Shown: positions 38,298 to 47,316 of the stretch, in pieces
Layout of the letters: every line of letters starts with the position of its first letter
How positions within the stretch are numbered: position 1 is the stretch's first letter
From: Rothia aeria
GTDB taxonomy: Bacteria; Actinomycetota; Actinomycetes; Actinomycetales; Micrococcaceae
DNA length: 64,000 bases
Direction: 5' to 3'
NCBI GenBank assembly: GCA_002355935.1
Contig: AP017895.1
Span: 434,001-498,000, forward strand
Translations under genes and position numbers: made by a program
Notes under the pieces: model-generated
The model's input: the letters and a program-made list of their open reading frames with translations, nothing else
The model's database searches: none
Told to the model about the DNA's origin: nothing

Positions 38298-39283
38298 GAG
38301 GCGAGGCCTTTCTCTTTCAAAATTTTTGCCATATCGACGGGGGAGTGGTTAGGAAGCTGCTGCACGTACAGCTTGACGCCGCGTTTGAGAAGCTCACGGT
38401 ACGCTTCGAGGTCTTCTTCGGATGCGTAAACCGCCTCAGAAAGCTGCGTCATACCGGTTTTGTAGGTTACGCCGCCAACATTGACCTCTGGAATTTCAAC
38501 GCCTTCATCTAGCAGACGCACCACATCGACCGGGGATTCGAGCACAAACATGGTCTTCATACCGGTGTACTTGGGGTTGTTGTATACGCGCCCCGCTTTA
38601 GCAATATCGAGCACATTAGTTTTAACTCCGGCGGGCGCCACCTGCAGCAGCAGACTCTTGCGGAGCTTGTCGTGGGCGGCTGCGTCCGAGGCGGCAATAA
38701 AGGTTTGCGGTGCCACATAAGGAACCCAGGTGCCCGCGACCTGCCCGTGAATCAGGCGGGAGTCGATGCGCGTGAAAATAGCGTCCATATGCCCGCCTTC
38801 AACCTGCTGTTCTGCGGGTATTTCCGGTGCCACCGGTGCTTCGGCGGGTTTTGTCTCTGCGGCAGGTTTTTCGTCCTGTACCGGTTGGTTGGCCTCTTGA
38901 AAGGAACGAATACCTTTCACGCCCGCCTTATGGGCTTTGGCGACCAGGCCCTTGAGAGTCGCATTTTTGCGACCGGCGCCGCTGATGACTTCGATGAGCA
39001 TCGGCACGTTGACGCCCGCGACAACATCAATATTTTCGTGCTCCGCCGCGAATCGGGCACCCGCATTGTAGGGACTGCCGCCGAAGAGATCGACGAGAAT
39101 AAGGGTTTCTTCAGATCCTGCTTCCGCAACGATGCGCGTGTACTCTTCGATCAAATCTTCCGGACCTTGCCCAGGAAGAAATGTCACCGGATACACGTTA
39201 TCGAGGTTTCCGAGGATCATGCTGGCGGTCTTCAGAAGAGCGGGCGCTGACTCCCCATGTGCCGCCACAATGATAGTGACCAT
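38294..39283 (-). CDS. PTS mannose family IIAB fusion protein
   Basis: 329 aa. Residues 1-130 are the IIA domain (MVTIIVAAHGESAPALLKTA, with the phosphorylated His at residue 9). An Ala/Pro/Glu-rich linker (about 140-165) leads to the IIB domain, with TRIDSRLIHGQV carrying its active His. It passes phosphate from HPr to the incoming sugar. It is the first gene of the IIAB-IIC-IID operon. The sugar could be mannose, glucosamine or another hexose. Confidence 0.95.
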   Translation of the reverse strand: MVTIIVAAHGESAPALLKTASMILGNLDNVYPVTFLPGQGPEDLIEEYTRIVAEAGSEETLILVDLFGGSPYNAGARFAAEHENIDVVAGVNVPMLIEVISGAGRKNATLKGLVAKAHKAGVKGIRSFQEANQPVQDEKPAAETKPAEAPVAPEIPAEQQVEGGHMDAIFTRIDSRLIHGQVAGTWVPYVAPQTFIAASDAAAHDKLRKSLLLQVAPAGVKTNVLDIAKAGRVYNNPKYTGMKTMFVLESPVDVVRLLDEGVEIPEVNVGGVTYKTGMTQLSEAVYASEEDLEAYRELLKRGVKLYVQQLPNHSPVDMAKILKEKGLAS

Positions 39284-39652
39284 GATAGCTTTCTTAATTG
39301 AACGAACAGTGTGTGTTGTGCCCCTTGTGAGGGCAAGACCCTTTCAGAATATCACGGCATATCATCAAAATGAGAGATATAGCATAGTGGTACGCCGGTA
39401 TTTTTAATGACATAATGTCACATATTTAATAATAGTCTTTTAGACTGGAAGACGGGGCCTCTAGCCCGCCGTGTAGGCGATGTTGCTGGGGAGCATGGGC
39501 CTGTTGGTATTTATCTCTACACCCACTTCACCGTAGATATAAAAGTAAAATATACATTTTCTATATCATTTCTTATAAGTTTAATAAAATCTATCTAATT
39601 AATAATATTGTTTCTCGAAATAAGCTGATTATTATCCGTAATGTATAGAGTT
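39284..39652. other. Gap between the PTS operon and the AT-rich island
   Basis: No gene seen. Base composition falls sharply from about 39350. The PTS promoter is expected near 39284-39400. Repeat B (39584-39646) ends the gap. Confidence 0.6.
39584..39646 (+). repeat. Imperfect direct repeat B, copy 1 (left edge of AT-rich island)
   Basis: ATAAAATCTATCTAATTA, AATATTG and AATAAGCTGATTATTAT here recur with few changes at 42187-42260. The two copies bracket about 2.5 kb of AT-rich genes. Confidence 0.7.
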
Positions 39653-39967
39653 TTATTCATTGGGAAACAGACCTTGCCCATATAAATCACCGTTCTGTTC
39701 ATTCTGCTGAGTAACAGCTTGATGTTGGATAACCCCTGACCCACCCCTCACGCCCGCTCTTGCACAGTAGCCCTGAAGGCTATGCTGCTCTATCTGCTGG
39801 AATCTGAAGAAAACCTCAACCTGAGCGCTTCGGGGCCTGACCGACCAGTTAGCTGTACTATACGAGGACTGATACAGCACCGCTGAAAGTTTTAGGTTCT
39901 TGGGAGGATCATACTGTGCTACACAGTTCGTATATCCTTTAGTTATTACCCTCTTCAGCTTCACCAA
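39653..39967 (-). CDS. Small protein of unknown function at the island edge
   Basis: 104 aa from a GTG overlapping the stop of the upstream gene (TGGTGA). It is rich in Gln, Ser and aromatic residues (VLYQSSYSTANWSVRPRSAQ) with no recognised domain. Its base composition is near core-genome level, unlike its upstream neighbour. It may be the C-terminus of a recombined gene. Confidence 0.4.
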   Translation of the reverse strand: MVKLKRVITKGYTNCVAQYDPPKNLKLSAVLYQSSYSTANWSVRPRSAQVEVFFRFQQIEQHSLQGYCARAGVRGGSGVIQHQAVTQQNEQNGDLYGQGLFPNE

Positions 39968-40694
39968 CTAGTAATAGGTCTATTTTTATTCTTCCAAAAG
40001 GGTAATAAAGACTGATCGAAAAAATATATAGTTTTCATATCGTGAGTAATAGCAAGACCTAAGTCAACAAAAACATACCCCATAGTTCTCTCTATATATT
40101 TTTCATTTTTTATTAGCTCGCCTAAAACATCTTTAGAGAATAATTTTAAGTCATTATAAAGTATAGAAGTGTTTTTATTACTTATCACGACTTGAGTTAA
40201 TTTATTTTTGTCAAATCTCACTAAAATATTTTCATCAAACTCAATAACTTGTTTTGCTGAAATTTCTTTTGGAATATTAAAATTATTTTCTTCTGAAAAT
40301 AGTTGAGGATCTGTTCCAAATTTAAAATTTCCCACAGCTGTATATGGAATAAAGTATAGGTTATGAGCAGCTCTTTTTGTCGTTTCCCGCTGATTCTCTT
40401 GGATTTTTTCATACGTTAAGAACGAACTTTTTTCATATTCTCTTTTAATGTCTTATCATAAATTAGAACTTCGTTAAATATTTTCCTCTCCCAGTCTATA
40501 TATAAACTTAGATTATACTGAGGAAATATATAAAATGAGTTATCCTCAACCAATGGGTTTTCATCCTCTAAGAAAGAAATTAGGCTCTCAAATGATACAA
40601 CCTTGCCGTTTATATCAAAAGATTGAACCTCCCTCATAGAGACTGTAATGAGTATTGACTCTGACAATACTTTATGTTTTCTATCAAACTCCAA
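39961..40694 (-). CDS. AT-rich island protein 1, unknown (single frameshift, start unresolved)
   Basis: 244 aa when one base is added to the six-T run near 40429-40434: the two halves join as ENMKKSSFLTYEKIQ and continue to GNFKFGTDPQLFSEENN. The frame stays open upstream to about 40805, so the true start may lie there, beyond another lost base. No signal peptide or membrane segment. Composition is strongly AT-rich. Genes like this beside one another on an AT island are often immunity proteins; that is only an inference. Confidence 0.5.
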
Positions 40695-40935
40695 AAAATA
40701 TACGGGATCATTAATTATTGATTCTGCTAAGTCCTTCTTGTTTCGTCCTACCTGTATGCTGTTTAAAGTATTTTCCTGATTTTTAACATTTTGTATACTG
40801 CCTTTTTAATTGATTGCACTCTTTAAATACATTCTCATTAATGGTGCAATAAATTATCTATATTATACCTTGGCTATATATTTTCCAAATTTTCATTGAA
40901 TATTGCGAATATTTAATTTTATGGTCTTTACAAAT

Positions 40936-41436
40936 TTACTTTTCTTTACGCACATCAACTATATCAAATTTCAAATTAATTCCCTGTATTTTAAAACCTT
41001 TGTTTAAGAAACTATTAATTACTTCTTTGGTAGATTCTAAAAATAGTCCTCTAAATCTGTAAATCCCTTAGTGCTAAATTCAGTAAGAAAAAATTATTAG
41101 GATTCGCTTTAGGCCTATGAAGGTACCTTTCCTCCGGTAGCCCCCAAGATATTTGATTGCTATTAGGAATTGGTATGATAACTGAAAATATTTTCCTCTT
41201 TATCTTGGGGTAGGTAATACCTCTTTTATATACCCCAAGAAAGCTCTTACTATATTCTTGAGTTTCAAGCCAATAAATATTAGTCGGGTTTATGTGAAAC
41301 TCTATGACCCAATCATCTAGTTGTTCGTGAGATAATCGTGGTTTAATGTGATTAAAAAATTCTGAAGGTTCTGCTGTAAGATATGACTATACGGAAAGTC
41401 AATAATGGTTCCTGTAACTGAAAATTTTAATTCCAC
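40936..41436 (-). CDS. AT-rich island protein 2, unknown (three frameshifts)
   Basis: About 167 aa after repair: GTG 41436, VELKFSVTGTIIDFPY, then LTAEPSEFFNHIKPRL, NPTNIYWLETQEYSKSFLGV, PEERYLHRPKANPNNFFLTE, EDYFLESTKEVINSFLNKGF and a stop at 40936. Two of three repairs are in T-runs. Single-domain soluble protein with an alpha/beta look; the size and context fit a polymorphic-toxin immunity protein, but I cannot assign a family. Confidence 0.5.
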
Positions 41437-41520
41437 AATATAAATAATCCTTATCAATAAAATTAAAAGATACATTGTAATTAGTTCTTAAGCTACAGTT
41501 TGCTTATTCACGAGGATAAT

Positions 41521-42110
41521 TTACTCAAGTAATTTAGACATATTATTAATAAGGTCGGCAACATAAGGTACGCAAACAATTTCAGAATGAAACGTATCAC
41601 TATTTTCAGGTGGCAGGTAATTTGCTTTCCATCAAATTGGACATCAGCGACTTCATCCCTCTGCCACGGTCGGTCAGGTTCCGAGACAATTAAATAATAA
41701 CGGCCTTGTTCTTCAAATAAATCAATAGCAAAAATGAATCATTATCTCTTGTTCGGTACAACTCAAAACTTCCTAATTTGTCTCCATTGGTTACTATTTT
41801 AGTTTGTCATCTCCCCAATTACGTGCATTAAACTTTTTAAAATCTCCAATTATCTTTTAAACAGGTAGTTACCTGTTTTAAAGTGGCTTATCACATTAAC
41901 AATGTCTCCAGAATTCAACCAAACCTTCAAAGAATTTTCCGCTAATAACTCAATACTAGATACCAGATAATCTTCCGCTTCAGGATCCATGTTTTCAACA
42001 TACAATATTCCTTCCTCAGTTAAAAAAGGTAATTCACATATAATATGCATATAGCCCATTCGTGGCACATACTCGATTGCAACGCCATCTAATAACATTA
42101 TTTCTTCCAT
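41521..42110 (-). CDS. AT-rich island protein 3, unknown (four frameshifts)
   Basis: About 197 aa after repair: MEEIMLLDGVAIEYVPRMGY to NYLFKKIIGDFKKFNARNWG, then KIVTNGDKLGSFELYRTRDN, FFAIDLFEEQGRYYLIVSEP, DRPWQRDEVADVQFDGKANY and CVPYVADLINNMSKLLE. Each repair adds one A or T to a run. Soluble; no known family. Confidence 0.5.
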
Positions 42111-42186
42111 AATTTATTCCCGTCTAACACTTGCTATATTTAATAACAGTAATGGTTTTCTGTACTTTGCCCTCTATAAATTCTCG

Positions 42187-42260
42187 ATAAAATTTATCTG
42201 ATTAGTAATATTGTTCTTCGTGAAAATAAGCTGATTATTATTTTGTCTGTAACATGTATA
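42187..42260 (+). repeat. Imperfect direct repeat B, copy 2
   Basis: Matches 39584-39646 (ATAAAATTTATCTGATTAGT, AATATTG, AATAAGCTGATTATTAT). It probably marks the other edge of a mobile or duplicated segment. Confidence 0.7.
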
Positions 42261-42287
42261 ATGTCTTTGATTTTGTGCTGGGCTGAC

Positions 42288-42464
42288 CTAAATCTCCAAT
42301 AATAAAAATGTTAAAATATTAGTTGTGTAAAGATCTTCATTCGTTAACTCCCACACCATCTCAGACCCCGAGACATGGAATATGTCCGATCCGGCGGTAT
42401 TTCGGATTCTCCACCCGTGCTCCAAGAGAAGATCCATGAATCTGTTCATCTCTTCATCATTCAT
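42288..42464 (-). CDS. Small AT-rich island protein 4, unknown
   Basis: 58 aa from ATG 42464: MNDEEMNRFMDLLLEHGWRI, then SDIFHVSGSEMVWELTNEDL. AAAGG lies eight bases upstream. It may be truncated by a lost base near its end. No family recognised. Confidence 0.4.
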   Translation of the reverse strand: MNDEEMNRFMDLLLEHGWRIRNTAGSDIFHVSGSEMVWELTNEDLYTTNILTFLLLEI

Positions 42465-42508
42465 AGTTAGTAACCTTTATTTCTATGGCAACTGGAGGGA
42501 AACAAGTG

Positions 42509-43091
42509 CTAATGCTTATTCCTTATCATCCACAGCGAATGCTTGATAAAAATACCGGAGAAAACAAGTTCAGCAATGGGTACAGCGAATACAAGCACAA
42601 GAATGAGTACTTCACCGGCGGCACCCGTCGGGAGAGTTGAGTTAATGTTATCCAGAGTTGGCAGTATATAAAAATAATCCCCAGAAGAGAAAAATAAACC
42701 CAAATATATTAATAATACAAACCCACACAGGGCGCAGATTATTTTTACAGATTTCCATCCAAAAATATGACAGAAAGGATACAACAGATATATAATAGTA
42801 TTGCGGCGGTCACAAATACCATAAGGTACTCTAGCGAATAGAATAAATCATCGGAGTACTTACTGTTGCTATAGGATTGCACATCGTTCATGAACGCCAG
42901 CAGCAGTATAATAGCGCCCACTATGTGCAATACAATAAGAGGTCCCACGGTGCAAAGGCGCACGAGATAAAAGCGGGAGTATTTTGAACTATCGCAGCAT
43001 ACGTTGACGGCTGTGCCTCAAGGGCAGCCGACGCTAAAGGCTGCGAAAAATTTGGTGACGGGGCCATATGCTGCGGCGGGTCTGTGTTCAT
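42509..43091 (-). CDS. Four-TM membrane protein with Pro/Ala-rich N-terminus (two frameshifts)
   Basis: 194 aa after repair, from ATG 43091 (MNTDPPQHMAPSPNFSQPLA). The halves join at an A4 run near 42996 (IVQKYSRFYLVRLCTVGP) and a five-T run near 42762-42766 (SVIFFGWKSVKIICAL). Four membrane segments: VGPLIVLHIVGAIILLLAF, YLMVFVTAAILLYICCILSV, ICALCGFVLLIYLGLFF and VLILVLVFAVPIAELVFSGI. Unknown function; it is divergent from the AhpD-like gene. Confidence 0.55.
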
Positions 43092-43147
43092 TCTGTGTGC
43101 GCTCTTTCATCCAGGTTCTCCCGCTACTAGTGTATACAAAAAGGTGA

Positions 43148-43213
43148 AACCAAACTATAGATTTGGTTCCCGCCGAATAGCCTCTTGACCTGCCTATACA
43201 CCGCCTGTACAGT
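43148..43213 (+). promoter_or_regulatory. Promoter of the AhpD-like gene with a possible operator
   Basis: TTGACC at 43185-43190 and TACAGT at 43208-43213 are separated by 17 bp. Upstream, AACCAAA (43148-43154) and TTTGGTT (43162-43168) form an inverted repeat. Confidence 0.6.
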
Positions 43214-43251
43214 CACAGAATAACCGTGCTCACTAATTGTAAGGAGTCTTT

Positions 43252-43716
43252 ATGCGTGCAGACTACTCTCAGCTTGCCCCCGAATCTTTCAAAGCAATGA
43301 TGGCCTTGGAAGGTACTCTGACCCTAGATACCACCATTAAAGAACTCGTTAAACTGCATATCTCACAGATTAACGGGTGCACGTTCTGCACGGATATGCA
43401 CGCCAAAGAAGCTAAACTTCACGGCGAGCGGGAGCTGCGCCTGTACCATCTGCCGGTTTGGCGCGAATCACCGCTTTTTACGGATAAAGAACGTGCTGCG
43501 CTGGAGTGGGCCGAGAAACTCACCCGCCTTGAAGGTTCACATGTGAGCGATGCCGACTACGCACAGGTGAGTGCACAGTTTGACGAGAAGGAACTGGCGG
43601 AGCTGACCTTTGTTATTACCGTTATTAATGCGTGGAACCGCCTCGGGGTGGCCTATGCGACCGACCCCGGAAGCATGGATAAGATGATGGGCCTTGACAA
43701 AGCCGGGCTGCAGTAG
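43252..43716 (+). CDS. AhpD/carboxymuconolactone decarboxylase-like protein
   Basis: 154 aa. The motif NGCTFCTDMHAKEAKLHG carries the CxxC and His of AhpD-type peroxidase partners. Such proteins form trimers of helices and take part in peroxide reduction. It has its own promoter and ends at a strong hairpin. In this window it is the only intact gene of peroxide defence, since ohr is dead. Confidence 0.88.
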   Translation: MRADYSQLAPESFKAMMALEGTLTLDTTIKELVKLHISQINGCTFCTDMHAKEAKLHGERELRLYHLPVWRESPLFTDKERAALEWAEKLTRLEGSHVSDADYAQVSAQFDEKELAELTFVITVINAWNRLGVAYATDPGSMDKMMGLDKAGLQ

Positions 43717-43790
43717 CCCACACCCTATACGCTCAGGTACACGCTAAAAGACCCGCAGGGTCGTAGGGCGAAAGAATGAAACATGAATAA

Positions 43791-43825
43791 CCCACCCGGG
43801 CTATGGAGGAACTTGCCCGGGTGGG
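43791..43825. terminator. Hairpin between AhpD-like gene and convergent sensor kinase
   Basis: Perfect 11-bp stem CCCACCCGGGC / GCCCGGGTGGG. Likely serves both convergent genes. Confidence 0.75.
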
Positions 43826-43876
43826 TGGGTCTATATAAGGGGCGTCGCAGCAGAGAATGTTGCAGAGGCCCGGTTG

Positions 43877-45455
43877 TTATCGCACCAGTACTTCCCGTGA
43901 AGGTAGGTTAGTGCTGCTGGGGTGCGGGGCGGCATACGGCACGATTGCGCGCACCGACGTTGGTCCTTCCGCTGGGCTGCTGACAAACATTTCCCCGTCG
44001 AAAGTGGCGAGCCTGCGGCGAATGCCTTCCAACCCGCCGGATGCTTTGCTGCCCAGCGCATCCTGAGGGATACCGCCGGTGCCGTCATCCTGCACTTCCA
44101 GCATAATGAGCGATTCACCCTGCGTAATACCCACGGTAATCTTCTGGGCGTTCGCGTGTTTGACGGCGTTCGTGACCAGCTCCGCCGCAGCGAAATACAG
44201 CGCGGTCTCCAGCGGTTCGGGCAGACGCCCGGTCAGCGTGCTCGTGAACGTGGTCGGAACCGAGGTGCTGGTGCACAGCGAGCGCACTGCCTCATTCAGC
44301 CCGCGATCCGCCAGCAGCGGCGGGCGAATACCCCGCACCAGTCCGCGCAGCTCCTGCAGGGCCGTCACCGAACTGTTCTGCGCCTGGGAGAGCATCTGCT
44401 GGGCGCGTTCGGGGTCTTCTTGCATGAGCGCGGCAACCTCGTTGAGGGTCATGCCCATGGAGACCAGGTGCGCCTGAACCCCATCGTGAAGGTCACGTTC
44501 GATGCGTGAGATTTCGTCCTGCTGAAAGTCCAGGGCATCGTTGCGGGTGTCGGTCAGGTGGCTGATGCGCTCACGCAGCACCAGTTCGGAAGAGCGGCCC
44601 AGCACAAGCTGAACCCAGTAGCCATAGGTCCGTAGCAGAGGTCGGGCAATGATGAACGCCAACAGGATCTGGATAATACCCAGGGTTCCGGCATACCAGT
44701 ACGCATTGGGGTGCTCATATCAAGGAACATGTAATGTGATCCGCCGGGATCCATGTAATGTGATCCGCCGGGATCAACAACAAATACAGGGACGAAATAA
44801 TGCTGCCCCACCATAAGCGCAACGCCCCACACGCCGCTGAGAAATAGAGATGTTGGTATAACCCAAGGAATGTACCCACGAAGACATTCACAAAGTGCCA
44901 GAGAATATCGCGCAGCACCAGGCTGTCACCCAACCGGGCGAGGTTCCTTGCGGGGCTCAGCGGGTTTTTACCGTCTTCTACGGGTTTGTACCCTCCGATC
45001 ACCTCGACCCCGGCGCGGTGACGTGCGGTATTGCGCTCTGCCTCCGCATCGAACTTCATCAAGTTCAGGATGAACGGCAGGAACACGAAACCAATCCCCA
45101 TCAAGCACAGGCTGATGACGATGCAGAACAGGGCGAAAACATAAACCTCGTAGATGGCGCGAATGTAAATGCCCGCCATGAGAAGAATAGTTTGGCCGCG
45201 CCCGGGTGGGTTGTAGTCCTGCCCGGAGTTCTGGGTGCTCAGCGGCTTGAGGTGGGAAGGCCGCGAACTCATCGGCTCCGGGCTGATTGGTCCCGGGTGC
45301 GTGGGTGCGGGACCGGGCTGAGGTACAGAGCTAGGTTGAGGTGCGGAACTCGACTGCGGGTCCGTGTACATCCGCAGGATTGGTTCGGCGACGTTTTCGG
45401 TGGGCATCGTGCCGTCTCCTGTCGGTAATCCGTGGTGGTGTGGTTGCGTTTCCAT
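43877..45455 (-). CDS. NarL-type sensor histidine kinase (two frameshifts)
   Basis: Corrected length 526 aa from ATG 45455. Residues 1-70 are Pro/Ser/His-rich; several membrane segments follow (IYIRAIYEVYVFALFCIVIS etc.). The kinase core has the HisKA_3 motif RIERDLHDGVQAHLVSMGM, and a GHKL ATPase domain with EVQDDGTGGIPQ and the conserved GLEGIRRRL. One base must be added to the CCC run 44875-44877 and another to the G4 run 44708-44711. A 24-bp unit is tandemly repeated at about 44726-44773, giving DPGGSHYM twice in the sensor part. Divergent from its likely partner regulator at 45538. Confidence 0.85.
44726..44773. repeat. In-frame 24-bp tandem duplication in the sensor kinase gene
   Basis: The unit CATGTAATGTGATCCGCCGG plus GATC occurs twice in a row, adding eight residues (DPGGSHYM) to an extracellular or juxtamembrane loop. 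Confidence 0.85.
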
Positions 45456-45537
45456 ATAATTAATAGTGTCACCGAAGGGCTGGCTCCGTCATGGGTGCTG
45501 GCACCACCTTTTTCCGCAACGTTGCATCGGAGGGCGG

Positions 45538-46185
45538 ATGCGCATCGTCATAGCCGAAGACCAGTTTTTGCTCCGGCAGGGGCTTGAGAACCTGTTTACC
45601 CGCCACGGTTTTGAGGTTGTTGCCGCCGTGGATGATGGGCCGTCGCTCACGGATGCGGTGCTCATCCACCGCCCGGATGTTGCGCTGATCGACATTCGCA
45701 TGCCGCCGACCTTCACGGATGAGGGTTTGCGTGCGGCGGTTCAGATTCGCAAGCAGATTCCGGGGCAGCCGGTGCTGATTCTTTCGCAGTATGTGGAGCG
45801 CCTGTACGTGGACGAGCTGCATATGGACGGCGGTTTGGGAACCGGCTACCTGCTCAAAGACAGGGTGTTTGACGATGCCGGGTTCGTGCGCTCGGTCAAA
45901 GCGGTTGCCGCAGGCGGCGTGGTGGTAGACCCGGAGACCCTCAAGGAGCTGATGGAGCATCGGGCGGTGCAGCAGCGCTTGGAGCGGCTGACCTCCCGTG
46001 AGCTTGAGGTGCTGACCCTCATGGCGGAGGGCCTGCCAAACGGCGATATTGCTGAGAAGCTGTTCGTGGCGGAAAAGACCGTGGCAAAGCACATTAACAC
46101 CCTTTTCGCGAAGCTCGACCTGCCCGATACGAACAGCAACGCCCGCCGCGTGCAGGCCGTACTGCACCTGCTGCGGAACGGGTGA
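45538..46185 (+). CDS. NarL/LuxR-type response regulator
   Basis: 215 aa from ATG 45538. Receiver domain: RIVIAEDQFLLRQGL, phosphorylated Asp in DVALIDIRMPP, Lys in YLLKDRVF. The C-terminal LuxR helix-turn-helix is LTSRELEVLTLMAEGLPNGDIA, then KTVAKHINTLFAKL. It is divergent from the NarL-type kinase, 82 bp apart, so they form a two-component pair with a shared promoter region. Confidence 0.94.
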   Translation: MRIVIAEDQFLLRQGLENLFTRHGFEVVAAVDDGPSLTDAVLIHRPDVALIDIRMPPTFTDEGLRAAVQIRKQIPGQPVLILSQYVERLYVDELHMDGGLGTGYLLKDRVFDDAGFVRSVKAVAAGGVVVDPETLKELMEHRAVQQRLERLTSRELEVLTLMAEGLPNGDIAEKLFVAEKTVAKHINTLFAKLDLPDTNSNARRVQAVLHLLRNG

Positions 46186-46195
46186 GGCGGCTGCC

Positions 46196-47062
46196 CTATG
46201 CGGGGGCAGCACCCCACAGGTCTTTCGCCAAGCGGTCAATATGAATCGTCAAATAGGTCAGCTCATCCTGGGTGAGCGGCTGCTGAAGCTGCATCTCAAG
46301 AAGCAGCAGCACCTTCTGCGCGCACGCGTAGGCGCGTGGCGCATCCGCGCGTAAAGCCGCCAGCAGGCTCGGCTGCGAAATCCCGGCACCTGCCGCCCCG
46401 ATCTTGCCCTGATCGGCGCGCACAAACAGGTACCGCAGGTGCGTAATGAACCGTGCCGCGGACATGGAGGCCGGGTCGATAGCGCGCCTGTACGCAACCT
46501 CAATCACCTCAAAAACCTGCGCAAACACCTCCGTCATACGGAATGCCCGCGACATGTCGGCGGTCGCAAACTGGGCGTTTACCAGGTGCAGCGCCAGCGG
46601 GATCGCCTCGTTCGTGTTCAGCTCCACGCCCATGCGCTTGCGCACCAGGTTCAGGGCACGGTGGCCGTAGGTCACCTCGTGCGGGTACAGCAGGTTCACC
46701 TCGGGTGCGAGCGGGTAATCCACGCGCAGCCCGTCACGGGCGCGTATGACCGCGTAGTGCAGGTGGTCTGCGAACGGGATAATGAATGAGTTTGAGAGCT
46801 CAATCTCGGTGTCGTTGCGGGTGTCGCCCTCTATTTCGGTGGCTATCGCCAGAATATCGGCAGGAATTTCGGACAGCGACCAGCTGAGCCGCTCCGCCGA
46901 GATACCTTGTTCAGGGACGAAGGTCTGCTCAACTTTCGCGGGGTCAACCATGTCCCCTTTGCGTTTACCAAACGCCAGCCCGCGGCCGATCACCACCGCC
47001 TGCTTACCGAAAGTATCGACGGTGAGGGCCACATTATTGTTGTAGATGCGGCTGATGCGCAT
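46196..47062 (-). CDS. BglG/LicT-family transcriptional antiterminator
   Basis: 288 aa from ATG 47062 (GGAAGGAG upstream). Residues 1-55 are the RNA-binding CAT domain (MRISRIYNNNVALTVDTFGK). Two PRD domains follow with conserved His in FADHLHYAVIRARDG, IPLALHLVNAQF, RFITHLRYLF and LTYLTIHIDRL, the sites phosphorylated by PTS proteins. Such regulators bind an RNA hairpin next to a terminator and allow read-through of sugar operons. No PTS gene is adjacent; the mannose PTS lies 7 kb away. No clear RNA target is visible in this gap. Confidence 0.92.
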   Translation of the reverse strand: MRISRIYNNNVALTVDTFGKQAVVIGRGLAFGKRKGDMVDPAKVEQTFVPEQGISAERLSWSLSEIPADILAIATEIEGDTRNDTEIELSNSFIIPFADHLHYAVIRARDGLRVDYPLAPEVNLLYPHEVTYGHRALNLVRKRMGVELNTNEAIPLALHLVNAQFATADMSRAFRMTEVFAQVFEVIEVAYRRAIDPASMSAARFITHLRYLFVRADQGKIGAAGAGISQPSLLAALRADAPRAYACAQKVLLLLEMQLQQPLTQDELTYLTIHIDRLAKDLWGAAPA

Positions 47063-47316
47063 GGTCCTCTCCTTCCGTCGGCTCTCGGGTATTTCCTCAA
47101 ATTTTACCGTCACCCTCAGCTATAAGAGCCTGCCGCAGCGGTTCATTCCCGCAAAAAGGCGGAAAGTTCAGGGGGAAGGTGCCGAAAACCGGCAGCGTGC
47201 GACGCGCTGAAGGGGCGTAAGCACCGGTACTAGGTGGTGAAAGGTGCGCGTTACAATGAAACAAGGGTGACCAAAACGTCACCACCATGATTACCGATAA
47301 ATAACGAGGGAGTTAT

